Source: CAYLUN01 sp964386865 (lineage in GTDB: Bacteria > Verrucomicrobiota > Kiritimatiellia > RFP12 > UBA1067). From it: a DNA stretch of 44,763 bases. Shown here piece by piece: positions 18,812 to 26,072 of the stretch. How positions within the stretch are numbered: the stretch's first letter is position 1; each line of letters begins with the position of its first letter. The translations under genes and the position numbers were made by a program. The notes below the pieces were generated by a model. The model was not told where the DNA came from, ran no database searches, and saw only the letters and a list, made by a program, of their open reading frames with translations. The DNA lies in NCBI GenBank assembly GCA_964386865.1, contig CAYLUN010000049.1, forward strand, positions 1-44,763, written 5' to 3'.

Positions 18812-19375
18812 TCAGGCGCGGACGCGGTCGGCGTACTCGCCGGTGCGGGTGTCGATGCGGATGACATCGCCCTCGCTCACGAAGAGCGGCACGGCCAGCT
18901 GATAGCCGCCCTCGACCGTCGCCGGCTTGGTCACTTTGCCGGCGGCCGTGTTGCCTTTGGCTCCGACGTCGCACGCGACGATCTTGCGCTCGACCAGGTT
19001 GGGAAGCTCAAGCTCGATGACTTCGTTGTTGAAAAACAGCGCGTCGACCCGCATGTCGTCCAGCAGGAAGTACTTGTTCTGGCCCAGCACGCTCTCTGAG
19101 ACGAGGACCTCTTCGAAGTCCTCGTTCTGGAACACGTAGCGCCCCTCGGCCGCATAGGAGAAGTGGAGCGGCTGCTGCAGCAGCTCCGGCTTCTCGAAGC
19201 GGTCGTTCGAGCGGAAGCTCCGGCTCATGGTCGAGCCGTTCAGCATGTTCTTCAGCTTGCAGTTGTAGATCGCTTGGCCCTTGCCCGGTTTGCTGAAATC
19301 GAAGTCGGTGATCAGCCAGGGCTGGCCGTCGATCTGAATTTTCAAGCTTTTGCGAAGGTCCGAAGCGTCGTACAT
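18812..19375 (-). CDS. efp: Translation elongation factor P
   Basis: A 187-residue protein of normal EF-P length. Domain I contains the KPGKGQA loop with K32, the position that enters the peptidyl-transferase centre and is modified in many bacteria; domains II-III end in IDTRTGEYADRV, a classic EF-P C-terminus. The factor relieves ribosome stalling at polyproline. The start is supported by AGAGGA directly upstream; that site lies in the palindrome GAGGATCCTC (19376-19385). No epmA, earP or ymfI-type modification gene is visible in this window, so how K32 is modified cannot be told. The gene follows hydA in the same direction but has its own promoter, so the hydrogenase operon probably ends before it. 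Confidence 0.95.
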   Translation of the reverse strand: MYDASDLRKSLKIQIDGQPWLITDFDFSKPGKGQAIYNCKLKNMLNGSTMSRSFRSNDRFEKPELLQQPLHFSYAAEGRYVFQNEDFEEVLVSESVLGQNKYFLLDDMRVDALFFNNEVIELELPNLVERKIVACDVGAKGNTAAGKVTKPATVEGGYQLAVPLFVSEGDVIRIDTRTGEYADRVRA

Positions 19376-19407
19376 GAGGATCCTCTGGTTGGTGTTCGAT
19401 GAGGGGT

Positions 19408-19437
19408 ATCTTAGTGAGTCATGTGGGGGCGTGTCAA
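19408..19437 (-). promoter_or_regulatory. sigma-70 promoter of efp-mtaB
   Basis: On the - strand, a perfect TTGACA (19437-19432) is followed 18 bp later by TAAGAT (19413-19408). The predicted transcription start is about 25 nt before the efp start codon. It lies in the 78-bp gap between hydA and efp, in which no terminator hairpin with a T-run is visible. Confidence 0.75.
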
Positions 19438-19453
19438 GCGGCGGGCGAAGAAG

Positions 19454-21208
19454 CTACTTCGCGTAGATCTTCTTCGCGTGGTAGTGGTTGTGCAGCAGGT
19501 GGTGCGCCTTCTCGCTGAGCGGCTTGCCCAGAAACTCGGCGTAGAGCTTCTGCACCTGCGGGTTGAGGTGGGACATGCGCAGCGTGCACTTCTCGTCGTC
19601 CGAGTAGATCCCGGCCGTGCGGGCCTTGCGGACCTCGTCGGTCGCGCCTGTGGGCTGGCCGCCGCCGCCGATGCAGCCGCCGCGGCACGCCATGACCTCG
19701 ATGAAGTCATAGCGCGGCTTGCGGCCGGCTTTGCGGTCCTCGCGCACGGCGTTGAGCACCTGCTCGACGTTGCCCATCTGGTGCGCCACGGCGATCTTCA
19801 CGGGCGTGCCCTTGATGTCGATCGTCGCTTCCTTCACGCCCTGCATGCCGCGGGTGGCCTCGAAGCTGATCGAGGGCGGCTGCGCGTCGCCGGTGATCAG
19901 GCAGTAGGCCGTGCGCAGCGCGGCCTCCATCACGCCGCCGGTGACGCCGAAGATCGTGCCCGCGCCGGTGTAGTCGCCGAGGATCGAGTCGGCCTCTTCG
20001 GCGTCGAGCTGGAGGAAGTCGATGCCCGCGCTCTTGAACATGCGGGCCAGCTCGCGCGTGGTGAGCACCACGTCGATGTCCTGGTGGCCGCTCGCGAACA
20101 TGTTCTCGCTGCGGGAGATCTCGTACTTTTTCGCCGTGCAGGGCATGACCGAGACCATGAATATCTTGGCCGGGTCGAGCCCCAGCTTCTCCGCGTAGTA
20201 GGTTTTGGCCAGCACGCCGAGCATCTGCTGGGGCGACTTGGCCGAAGAGAAGTTGTCGATGAAATCGGGGGCGTACTTCTCCATCCAGTCCGTCCACGCG
20301 GGGCAGCAGGAGGTGATCAGCGGGAGGGCGCCCTTCTTGGTGAAGCGCTCGATGAACTCGGTGCCCTCCTCCATGATGGTCACGTCGGCGCTGTAGTTAG
20401 TGTCGAAGACCGCCTTGAAGCCGAGGCGGCGCAGGCCGGTGTAGGTCTGGCCGGTCATCAGCGCGCCGGGCGCCTGGCCGAAGGCCTCGCCGATGGCGAC
20501 GCGCACGGCCGGCGCGATCTGCACGACGCAGATCTTCTCGGGGTCGCGCAGCGCGTTCCACACCTTGAGCGTCTCGTCGTTCTCGTAGATCGCGCCGACG
20601 GGGCAGTGCGCCGTGCACTGGCCGCACTTGATGCAGGGCGACTCGTTGAGCGTCACGTCGGCGGCCGGGGCCATGCGGGTCTTCTCGCCGCGGCCGATGA
20701 ACTCCAGCGCCCAGACGTCCTGCATCTCCTGGCAGACCAGCGCGCAGCGTCCGCACTTGATGCACTTCTCGGGGTTGAGCACGATCGAGGGCGTCGAGTG
20801 GTCGACCGGGATCGACGGGACGTCGGGCGGGAAGGGGTTGTCGCGGATGCCGAAGTCGGCGGCCAGCTTCTGCAGCTCGCAGTTGTTGTTGCGGGGGCAC
20901 TGCAGGCAGTCGTTCGGGTGGTTCGCGAGGATCAGCTCCAGGACCGTGCGGCGCACGCGGACGATATCCGAGTCGTGCGTCGTGATCTTCATGTTCGGGG
21001 CCACGTCCGTGCAGCAGGCGCGGAGCAGCTTGGGCGAGCCGGCCTGGCGCACCACGCAGATGCCGCAGGCGGCCCACGGGCGCAGGTCGGGGTGGTGGCA
21101 GAGCGTGGGGATCTTGACCTGCACCGCCTTGGCGGCGCTCAGGATCGAGGTTCCGGCCGGAACCTCGACGGCGATCCCGTTGATTTCGAGCTTGACCATG
21201 TTAGCCAT
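19454..21208 (-). CDS. hydA: [FeFe] hydrogenase catalytic subunit, electron-bifurcating type
   Basis: A 584-residue protein. The H-cluster motifs are complete: L1 TSCCPAW (C301 proton relay, C302 ligand), L2 MPCTAKKYE (C357) and L3 MACRGGCIGGGGQP (C508, C512), at almost the same positions as in Clostridium CpI. The N-terminus has a [2Fe-2S] domain (C37, C48, C51, C65/66), a His-ligated [4Fe-4S] site HPNDCLQC...C (H97, C101, C104, C110) and two [4Fe-4S] motifs, CIKCGRCALVC (149-159) and CIKCGQCTAHCP (192-202). It reduces protons to H2 (reversibly) in the cytoplasm. Together with the NuoF-like and NuoE-like genes upstream this is the group A3 HydABC arrangement, which couples NADH and reduced ferredoxin oxidation to H2 formation. 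It begins 18 bp after hydB. The maturases HydE, HydF and HydG are not in the window. Confidence 0.96.
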   Translation of the reverse strand: MANMVKLEINGIAVEVPAGTSILSAAKAVQVKIPTLCHHPDLRPWAACGICVVRQAGSPKLLRACCTDVAPNMKITTHDSDIVRVRRTVLELILANHPNDCLQCPRNNNCELQKLAADFGIRDNPFPPDVPSIPVDHSTPSIVLNPEKCIKCGRCALVCQEMQDVWALEFIGRGEKTRMAPAADVTLNESPCIKCGQCTAHCPVGAIYENDETLKVWNALRDPEKICVVQIAPAVRVAIGEAFGQAPGALMTGQTYTGLRRLGFKAVFDTNYSADVTIMEEGTEFIERFTKKGALPLITSCCPAWTDWMEKYAPDFIDNFSSAKSPQQMLGVLAKTYYAEKLGLDPAKIFMVSVMPCTAKKYEISRSENMFASGHQDIDVVLTTRELARMFKSAGIDFLQLDAEEADSILGDYTGAGTIFGVTGGVMEAALRTAYCLITGDAQPPSISFEATRGMQGVKEATIDIKGTPVKIAVAHQMGNVEQVLNAVREDRKAGRKPRYDFIEVMACRGGCIGGGGQPTGATDEVRKARTAGIYSDDEKCTLRMSHLNPQVQKLYAEFLGKPLSEKAHHLLHNHYHAKKIYAK

Positions 21209-21226
21209 AGAATAGAGACCTTTCGA

Positions 21227-23014
21227 TTAGGCGCGCACGATGGCGTTGAACTTGCAGACCTCGAAGCACTGGCCGCACTTGACGCACTTCGCGGCGTCGA
21301 TCACGTGCGGCTGCTTGCGCTCGCCGGCGATGGCGTTGACGGGGCAGACGCGCGCGCAGGCTGTGCAGCCGACGCACTTCGACGAGCTGACGCTGTAGCT
21401 GAGCAGGTTCTTGCACTTGCCGGCGCGGCACTTTTTGTCGTCGATGTGCTCGTTGTACTCGTCCATGAAATAGCGCAGGCTGGACTGGACCGGGTTCGAC
21501 GCGGTCTGCCCGAGGCCGCACAGCGAGGCGCGGGACATGGCCTCGCTGATCGTGCGCATGTTCTCGACGTCCTCGTGGGTGCCCTCGCCGCTGCAGATCT
21601 TGACGAGGTAGTTGAGCAGCTTGCGGCCGCCGATGCGGCACGGCGCGCACTTGCCGCAGGACTCGTCCACCGTGAAGTCCAGGTAGAACTTCGCGATGTC
21701 CGGGATGCAGTCGTCCTCGTCCATGACGATGAGGCCGCCCGAGCCCATGATGGAGCCGATCTTCGCGAGGTTCTCGTAGTCGATCGGGGTATCGAGGAAC
21801 TGCGGGGGGATCATGCCGCCTGAGGGGCCGCCGGTCTGGGCCGACTTGAAGGCCTTGCCGCCCCGGATGCCGCCGCCGATGTCGAAGATGATCTCGCGCA
21901 GCGTGGTGCCCATCGGCACCTCGATCAGGCCGGAGTTGTTGATCTTGCCGGTGAGGGCGAAGACCTTGGTGCCCTTGGATGTCGCCGTGCCGATCTTGCT
22001 GAACCACATGCCGCCCTTGAGCAGGATCACCGGGATGTTGGCGAGCGTCTCGACGTTGTTGATGACCGTGGGCCGGCCCCAGAGGCCTTTGACGGCCGGG
22101 AAGGGAGGGCGCGGCGTCGGCATGCCGCGCTTGCCTTCGATGGAGGCGAGCAGGGCGGTCTCCTCGCCACAGACGAACGCGCCCGCGCCCAGGCGGATCT
22201 CGATGGTGAACGAGAAGTCGCTGCCGAGGATGCCCTCGCCGAGCAGGCCGTAGTCGGTGGCCTGCTGGATGGCGGTCTCCAGGCGCTGGATCGCGAGCGG
22301 GTACTCCGCGCGGATGTAGATGTAGCCCTTGTTGGCCCCGATCGCGTAGCCCGCAATGGCCATCGCCTCAAGCACCGAGTGGGGGTCGCCCTCGAGCGTG
22401 GAGCGGTCCATGTAGGCGCCCGGGTCGCCTTCGTCGGCGTTGCACACCATGTACTTCTGGCCCGGGGGCTGCACGGCCGCGAACTCCCACTTCTTGCCCG
22501 TGGGGAAGCCCGCGCCGCCGCGGCCGCGGAGGCCGGACTTGGAGACCTCGTCGATCACGTCGCGCGGCTTCATCTCGAACAGCGCCTTTTCCAGCGCCTT
22601 GTAGCCGTCGCGGGCGATGTATTCGTCGATCTTGTCCGGGTCGATCACGCCGCAGTTGCGCAGCACGATGCGGAACTGCTTCTGGTAGAAATCGATGCCC
22701 TCGATGCCGACGTGGCGCTTGCTCTGGTTCTTGTCGTAGAGCAGGCGCGACACGACGCGCCCTTTGACGATGTGCTCCTTGACGATCGCCTCGGCGTCCT
22801 CGGGCTTCACCTCGACGTAGAACGTATCCTGCGGAAGGATCTTGACGATCGGCCCCTTCTCGCAGAAGCCCAGGCAGCCGGTCCGCACGACCTGCACGTC
22901 GTTGACCAGCCCCTGCTGCTCAACCGCCTTTTTCAGCGCGCTGAACAGCGCGACGCCCTGGCTGGACTCGCAGGCTGATCCGCCGCAGACCAAAATGTAC
23001 TGTGTGTAGCCCAT
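21227..23014 (-). CDS. hydB: NADH-binding diaphorase subunit of bifurcating hydrogenase (NuoF-like)
   Basis: A 595-residue protein. Domains in order: a thioredoxin-like [2Fe-2S] domain (C10, C15, C47, C51 in CGGSAC and TGCLGFC); a NuoF/51-kDa flavoprotein domain with the FMN/NADH-binding GLRGRGGAGFPTGKKW and GAGAFVCGEETALL; the [4Fe-4S] ligands ESCGKCAPCRIGG; and a C-terminal two-cluster ferredoxin, KCVGCTACARVCP and KCVKCGQCFEVC. This is the standard HydB build, longer than NuoF of complex I. It binds NAD(H) and FMN and is the likely electron-bifurcating centre linking NADH, ferredoxin and HydA. It lies in tandem with the small ferredoxin gene upstream (15-bp gap) and hydA downstream (18-bp gap), so the genes are surely co-transcribed. 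Confidence 0.95.
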   Translation of the reverse strand: MGYTQYILVCGGSACESSQGVALFSALKKAVEQQGLVNDVQVVRTGCLGFCEKGPIVKILPQDTFYVEVKPEDAEAIVKEHIVKGRVVSRLLYDKNQSKRHVGIEGIDFYQKQFRIVLRNCGVIDPDKIDEYIARDGYKALEKALFEMKPRDVIDEVSKSGLRGRGGAGFPTGKKWEFAAVQPPGQKYMVCNADEGDPGAYMDRSTLEGDPHSVLEAMAIAGYAIGANKGYIYIRAEYPLAIQRLETAIQQATDYGLLGEGILGSDFSFTIEIRLGAGAFVCGEETALLASIEGKRGMPTPRPPFPAVKGLWGRPTVINNVETLANIPVILLKGGMWFSKIGTATSKGTKVFALTGKINNSGLIEVPMGTTLREIIFDIGGGIRGGKAFKSAQTGGPSGGMIPPQFLDTPIDYENLAKIGSIMGSGGLIVMDEDDCIPDIAKFYLDFTVDESCGKCAPCRIGGRKLLNYLVKICSGEGTHEDVENMRTISEAMSRASLCGLGQTASNPVQSSLRYFMDEYNEHIDDKKCRAGKCKNLLSYSVSSSKCVGCTACARVCPVNAIAGERKQPHVIDAAKCVKCGQCFEVCKFNAIVRA

Positions 23015-23029
23015 GGTGTTTTTCCCCGC

Positions 23030-23419
23030 TCAGCGAACAATGTCCATTGCCGGCTTGTCGCAAATGTGGTTGTCGATCAGGTGCTTGTTGATGATGTGGT
23101 CGTTCACGATCTTCCGGCCGGTCGCGGCGTCCACGTTGCCGTAGATCACCGTGGGCATGTTCGGGACGACCACCTCGACGGTGGGCTCGGAGTGGCAGAG
23201 GCCCATGCAGCCGGTCTGGCTCACGAGCGCGCAGCTGACGCCCCGGGCGTCCAGCTCGTCGATGATCGCGCTGAACGTCTCCTTCGCGCCGGCGGCGATG
23301 CCGCAGGTGCCCATGCCGACGATGACCTTCACGTCCTTGTTCGAGGGGTCGCGCTTCACCATCGCCTTCTGTTGCTCTTCACGCAGCTTGCGCAAATCAC
23401 TCAGCGTCAACTTTGCCAT
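23030..23419 (-). CDS. Thioredoxin-like [2Fe-2S] ferredoxin of the hyd operon
   Basis: A 129-residue protein with the (2Fe-2S) ferredoxin fold seen at the N-terminus of HydB: VGMGTCGIAAGA (C39) and SQTGCMGLC (C71, C75), followed by EVVVPNMPTVIYGNV and a C-terminal INKHLIDNH helix. C63 could be a fourth ligand. The family often sits between hydC and hydB in anaerobes, where it is thought to be an electron-transfer or assembly partner rather than a core subunit. The N-terminal 30 residues (TLSDLRKLREEQQKAM) are a charged helix. It is separated from the HATPase gene upstream by a structured 55-bp repeat, the only sizeable gap in the operon. Confidence 0.85.
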   Translation of the reverse strand: MAKLTLSDLRKLREEQQKAMVKRDPSNKDVKVIVGMGTCGIAAGAKETFSAIIDELDARGVSCALVSQTGCMGLCHSEPTVEVVVPNMPTVIYGNVDAATGRKIVNDHIINKHLIDNHICDKPAMDIVR

Positions 23420-23444
23420 TGTGCGGCTCCTTTTTTCCCGTTCA

Positions 23445-23499
23445 GGTAGTGACGGTTCCTCGAACCGTCTGCGGGCGCCTCGGGGGAGGCGACCCTACC
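23445..23499. repeat. Three-way-junction (cruciform) intergenic repeat in the hyd operon
   Basis: Three nested inverted repeats fit exactly. The outer arms are GGTAG (23445-23449) and CTACC (23495-23499). Inside are GACGGTTC-CTC-GAACCGTC (23451-23469) and CGCCTC-GGGG-GAGGCG (23476-23491). The result is a cloverleaf without an anticodon arm. The right outer arm supplies the TAG stop of the HATPase gene (bases 23495-23497 on the - strand). It looks like a mobile or dispersed repeat that landed inside the operon; as RNA it could also act as a stability or attenuation element. Confidence 0.75.
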
Positions 23500-24043
23500 G
23501 TGCGTCATTCAAACACGTCTCTTGCGATTCCAGATAGGCCTTGGCCAGCGCCAGGCTCGCGGCTTCCCGCAGGTTCCCGAGGGCGTCGGCCAGCTCCCTC
23601 CTCGAAACCGAATAGCCGTCGGCCGGCGTCTTCCGCGTCAGGGCCAGCTCGTACGCGCCCTCGAAGGCCATCAGCCCGAGAACGGTGGACGGCAGGTCGC
23701 CCAGCGGCGGGGTGTCGATGTGCTTCGCGTCGAGCGTGAAGCGCACCGCCGTGCCTTCGCCGAGCGTCGAGTGGATGTCCACCGCCCCGCCGACCGCCTC
23801 GGCGGTCTGGCAGAGGAGGGGGAGCCCCAGCCCCACGCGGCGCCGGTCGTGCTTGCCGGCCTCGCTGTAAAAGGGCTCCACCGCCCGCGCCACCGTGGCC
23901 TCGTCCATACCCTTGCCGTTGTCCGCCACGCGAACTTCAATCCTGTCCGGCCCCGTAAACACGTCCAGCTCCACCCGCGACGCCCCCGCTTCGATCGCGT
24001 TCTGCACCAGATCGGCGATGGTGTCGCAGACGGACGCGTGCAC
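23495..24043 (-). CDS. Orphan HATPase_c (GHKL) protein of the hyd operon
   Basis: A 182-residue protein. The first 105 residues are a GHKL ATP-binding domain: N-box DLVQNAIEAG (N15), G1 box DNGKGM (D41), and G2 box GLGLP (71-75), with a closing GEGTAVRFTL. There is no dimerisation/phospho-acceptor domain and no sensor domain, so it is not an ordinary histidine kinase. The C-terminal 75 residues (LPSTVLGLMAFEGAY onward) are helical and not recognised. Similar ATP-binding proteins occur between NuoE-like and NuoF-like genes in hyd operons of fermentative anaerobes; their role is not established and may be regulatory. It starts 3 bp after the hydC stop, implying translational coupling. The last codons and stop run into the structured repeat at 23445-23499. 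Confidence 0.82.
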   Translation of the reverse strand: MHASVCDTIADLVQNAIEAGASRVELDVFTGPDRIEVRVADNGKGMDEATVARAVEPFYSEAGKHDRRRVGLGLPLLCQTAEAVGGAVDIHSTLGEGTAVRFTLDAKHIDTPPLGDLPSTVLGLMAFEGAYELALTRKTPADGYSVSRRELADALGNLREAASLALAKAYLESQETCLNDAR

Positions 24044-24046
24044 GAC

Positions 24047-24541
24047 TTAGGCCTTCCGAATCTTCGCGACGATGCCGTGCAAATCCTTGGTCTGGACCTT
24101 GCCGAACACCTCGCCGTTAATGACCATGACCGGAGCCAGCCCGCAGCAGCCGAGGCAGCGGACCGCCTCCACGGAGAACTCGCCGTCCGGAGTGACGGTG
24201 TTGAGGCCCACGCCCAGAATGCCCTGCAGCTCTTGGATGATGTCCTCGCCGCCCTTCAGGTAACAGGCGGTGCCCATGCAGACCTGGATCTGGTTGCGGC
24301 CCGGCTTCTTCAGCTTGAAGAAATTGTAGAACGTGATGACGCCGTAGATCTTGGCGAGGGGCACGTCCAGCAGGTCGGCCACTTCGAAGGCCACCTCCCG
24401 GGGAATATAGCCGTAGGCCTGTTGCACGCGGTGCAAGACCATGATTAGATTGCCCGGTTTGCTCTTCCACTTGGCGATAAAGGCTTTCAGCTCGGGCGTC
24501 AGCTTCTGAAGGCCCTCGGCCGGTTTCGTAGCGGTGCTCAC
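24047..24541 (-). CDS. hydC: NuoE-like [2Fe-2S] subunit of bifurcating hydrogenase
   Basis: A 164-residue protein with the NuoE/24-kDa fold: helical N-terminus (MVLHRVQQAYGYIPREV, VYG-like KIYGVITFYNFF), then a thioredoxin-like domain with ligands in CMGTAC (C88, C93) and CLGCCG (C129, C133). In HydABC it carries one [2Fe-2S] cluster and associates with HydB. The start is GTG, supported by GGAGGTG upstream on the - strand. It is the first gene of the hyd operon; the divergent region upstream holds an inverted repeat in its leader and a 16-bp perfect palindrome. Confidence 0.94.
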   Translation of the reverse strand: MSTATKPAEGLQKLTPELKAFIAKWKSKPGNLIMVLHRVQQAYGYIPREVAFEVADLLDVPLAKIYGVITFYNFFKLKKPGRNQIQVCMGTACYLKGGEDIIQELQGILGVGLNTVTPDGEFSVEAVRCLGCCGLAPVMVINGEVFGKVQTKDLHGIVAKIRKA

Positions 24542-24565
24542 GGTTATTCACCTCCACGTTACCCG

Positions 24566-24587
24566 GGCCTTGAACCGCATCAAGGCC
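24566..24587 (-). promoter_or_regulatory. Leader inverted repeat upstream of hydC
   Basis: GGCCTTGA (24566-24573) and TCAAGGCC (24580-24587) are separated by 6 nt, about 25 nt before the hydC GTG. It would form an 8-bp hairpin in the hydC leader or bind a dimeric regulator. No matching sigma-70 promoter stands out upstream: a TAAGAT on the - strand near 24610 lacks a -35. Confidence 0.5.
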
Positions 24588-24646
24588 GGGGGGTTCGAAA
24601 AAAGAATCTTAAAAGTTTCTCAAATGCCGGGACTGGTGCCAAGCCA

Positions 24647-24662
24647 AAAGAGGCCTCTTTTT
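24647..24662. promoter_or_regulatory. 16-bp perfect palindrome between divergent hyd and DRTGG operons
   Basis: AAAAGAGGCCTCTTTT is perfectly self-complementary. It has no proper loop, so it suits a dimeric DNA-binding protein better than an RNA terminator. It lies immediately upstream of the candidate -35 of the DRTGG operon and about 105 bp from the hydC start. It does not match the Rex consensus (TTGTTAA-type arms). Confidence 0.5.
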
Positions 24663-24667
24663 CAGAT

Positions 24668-24696
24668 TGTCCAAAATGAGCCCCTCGGCTACCATT
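24668..24696 (+). promoter_or_regulatory. Candidate promoter of the DRTGG/CBS-HATPase operon
   Basis: TTGTCC (24668-24673), a 17-bp spacer and TACCAT (24691-24696) form a moderate sigma-70-type promoter, each box matching four of six positions. It would give a leader of about 70 nt that includes the double hairpin at 24719-24754. Confidence 0.42.
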
Positions 24697-24718
24697 GAGC
24701 TTTTATCACTGAACAGGT

Positions 24719-24754
24719 CCGGAGCGCCGTCGCTCCGGGGCGCCCGCGGGCGCC
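24719..24754 (+). promoter_or_regulatory. Double hairpin in the DRTGG operon leader
   Basis: CCGGAGCG-CCGT-CGCTCCGG (24719-24738) is followed without a gap by the perfect palindrome GGCGCCCGCGGGCGCC (24739-24754). The second arm ends 17 nt before ATG 24772. Such GC-rich leader structures could control translation or message stability, or be a dispersed repeat. Confidence 0.55.
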
Positions 24755-24771
24755 GCAAGCGAGGCTTTCTT

Positions 24772-25110
24772 ATGACGATTCTCGAGGTTTCCGAGGTGCT
24801 GAAGGCGGAGGTTCTGGTCAAGGGCGAGGGCTGCCACCGGGCGATCCGGCACGTGGTCGCGTCCGATCTGATGAGCGACGTGCTGCTCGTGGACGAGGAG
24901 GACATGCTGCTGCTGACGTCGCTCGCGAGCGACCAGGTGCTGCGCACGGCGCAGATCGTCAGCGCGGTCGGCGTGATCGTGGTCAACGGCAAGCCCCTCC
25001 CGTCGTCGATGGTCAACGTCGCCAACGACTTGCGCATGACGCTGGCCACGTGCAAGCACTCCAAGTACGCCGCGTGCGTGGCCGTCTCCGGCGCGCTGAA
25101 AGCCCCATGA
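24772..25110 (+). CDS. DRTGG-domain protein
   Basis: A 112-residue protein. ATG 24772 is used because the extension upstream translates the leader hairpins and has no ribosome-binding site, while GCGAGG precedes ATG 24772. The sequence (AIRHVVASDLMSDVLLVDEE, LLLTSLASDQVLRTAQIVS, VNGKPLPSSMVNVAND) is a typical free-standing DRTGG domain, a presumed small-ligand-binding module also found in some phosphotransacetylases and with CBS domains. In clostridia and relatives such proteins are encoded next to HydABC genes. A regulatory or sensory role is inferred; no enzyme activity is suggested. Its stop overlaps the next start (ATGA). Confidence 0.75.
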   Translation: MTILEVSEVLKAEVLVKGEGCHRAIRHVVASDLMSDVLLVDEEDMLLLTSLASDQVLRTAQIVSAVGVIVVNGKPLPSSMVNVANDLRMTLATCKHSKYAACVAVSGALKAP

Positions 25111-26072
25111 GCGAGGCGCCCCAGACGCCGCCCGCCCCCGCCGGGGCTGATGCGGAGCCGGCCGCCGAAAACGAGCCGCTGGTCCTCCTCGAGCTGATCC
25201 AGCGCCTCAAAGTGCGCGACGTCATGACCCGCGAGCTCGCGACGGTTCCGCGCTCCGCGACCCTGCGCCAGGCGCAGGAGCTGATGCGCGAGAAGAAGAT
25301 CAGCGGCGTGCCGGTCGAGGAGAAAGGCCGCTTTTTCGGCCTGGTCAGCATCGACGACATCATCCGCGCGCTCGTCGCGGGCACCATCGACGACCCGTGC
25401 CACAACCACATGACCACCAAGCTGGTCGTGCTCGAAGACGACATGCCGCTCTCCTTCGCGCTGCGCTATTTCGACCGCTACCGCTACGGCCGCTTCCCCG
25501 TGCTCAACCGCGACCAGCGGCTCGTCGGCATCGTGTGCCAGCGCGACATCAACCGCGCCCTGCTCGAGGAGCTGACCCACGAGCTGAACCGCATCGAGAA
25601 CGTCACGGTTCAGGCCTCGGACAAGGGGGGCGCCTACAACATCTACGTGCTGCGCGAGTTTCCCATCTGCAAGTACGACTTCGAGAACGCGGGCAAGGCC
25701 GCCAACCAGATCAAGAAGGTCCTGCAGGAGAAGAAGTTTCCGCCCAAGGTCATCCGCCGCATCGCCGTGGCGGCCTACGAGCTGGAGATCAACCTCTGCG
25801 TGCACTCCGACGGCGGCGTGCTGTCGTGGCTGATATCCAACGGCCGCGCCGAGATTGTCGCGCGCGACGCCGGGCCCGGCATCGAGGACGTCGAGTGGGC
25901 CTGCCGCGACGGCACCTCCACCGCCAACGAGTGGGTCCGCTCGCTCGGCTTCGGCGCAGGCATGGGCCTCGCCAACGTCAGGCGCGTGTCGGACGAGTTT
26001 GAGATCACGTCCAAGAAAGGGTCGGGCACGACGGTCAAGGCCGTGATCAACATCGAGGAGCGGAGCGCATGA
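25107..26072 (+). CDS. CBS-pair protein with C-terminal GHKL ATPase (anti-sigma kinase-like)
   Basis: A 321-residue protein; ATG 25107 overlaps the preceding stop as ATGA. Residues of about 36-155 are two CBS domains (VRDVMTRELATVPRSATL, ISGVPVEEKGRFFGLVS, MTTKLVVLEDDMPLSFAL, RFPVLNRDQRLVGIVCQRD), which usually bind adenine nucleotides. Residues of about 165-320 form an RsbW/SpoIIAB-like HATPase: AAYELEINLCVHS, RDAGPGIEDVE (G1) and GFGAGMGLANV (G2), closing with GSGTTVKAVI. A nucleotide-sensing switch controlling a partner protein is the natural reading (inference). It is the middle gene of three overlapping genes divergent from hyd. Confidence 0.82.
   Translation: MSEAPQTPPAPAGADAEPAAENEPLVLLELIQRLKVRDVMTRELATVPRSATLRQAQELMREKKISGVPVEEKGRFFGLVSIDDIIRALVAGTIDDPCHNHMTTKLVVLEDDMPLSFALRYFDRYRYGRFPVLNRDQRLVGIVCQRDINRALLEELTHELNRIENVTVQASDKGGAYNIYVLREFPICKYDFENAGKAANQIKKVLQEKKFPPKVIRRIAVAAYELEINLCVHSDGGVLSWLISNGRAEIVARDAGPGIEDVEWACRDGTSTANEWVRSLGFGAGMGLANVRRVSDEFEITSKKGSGTTVKAVINIEERSA

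Noticed and set aside
19421..21823. 800-codon + strand frame across hydA/hydB
   Set aside because: Antisense to two genes with complete hydrogenase cofactor motifs; composition typical of a GC-driven shadow.
24615..24640. Possible sigma-54 promoter (TGGCAC on the - strand) for hydC
   Set aside because: The GG and GC elements are 11 bp apart with a mismatch instead of the strict 10, so it does not fit.
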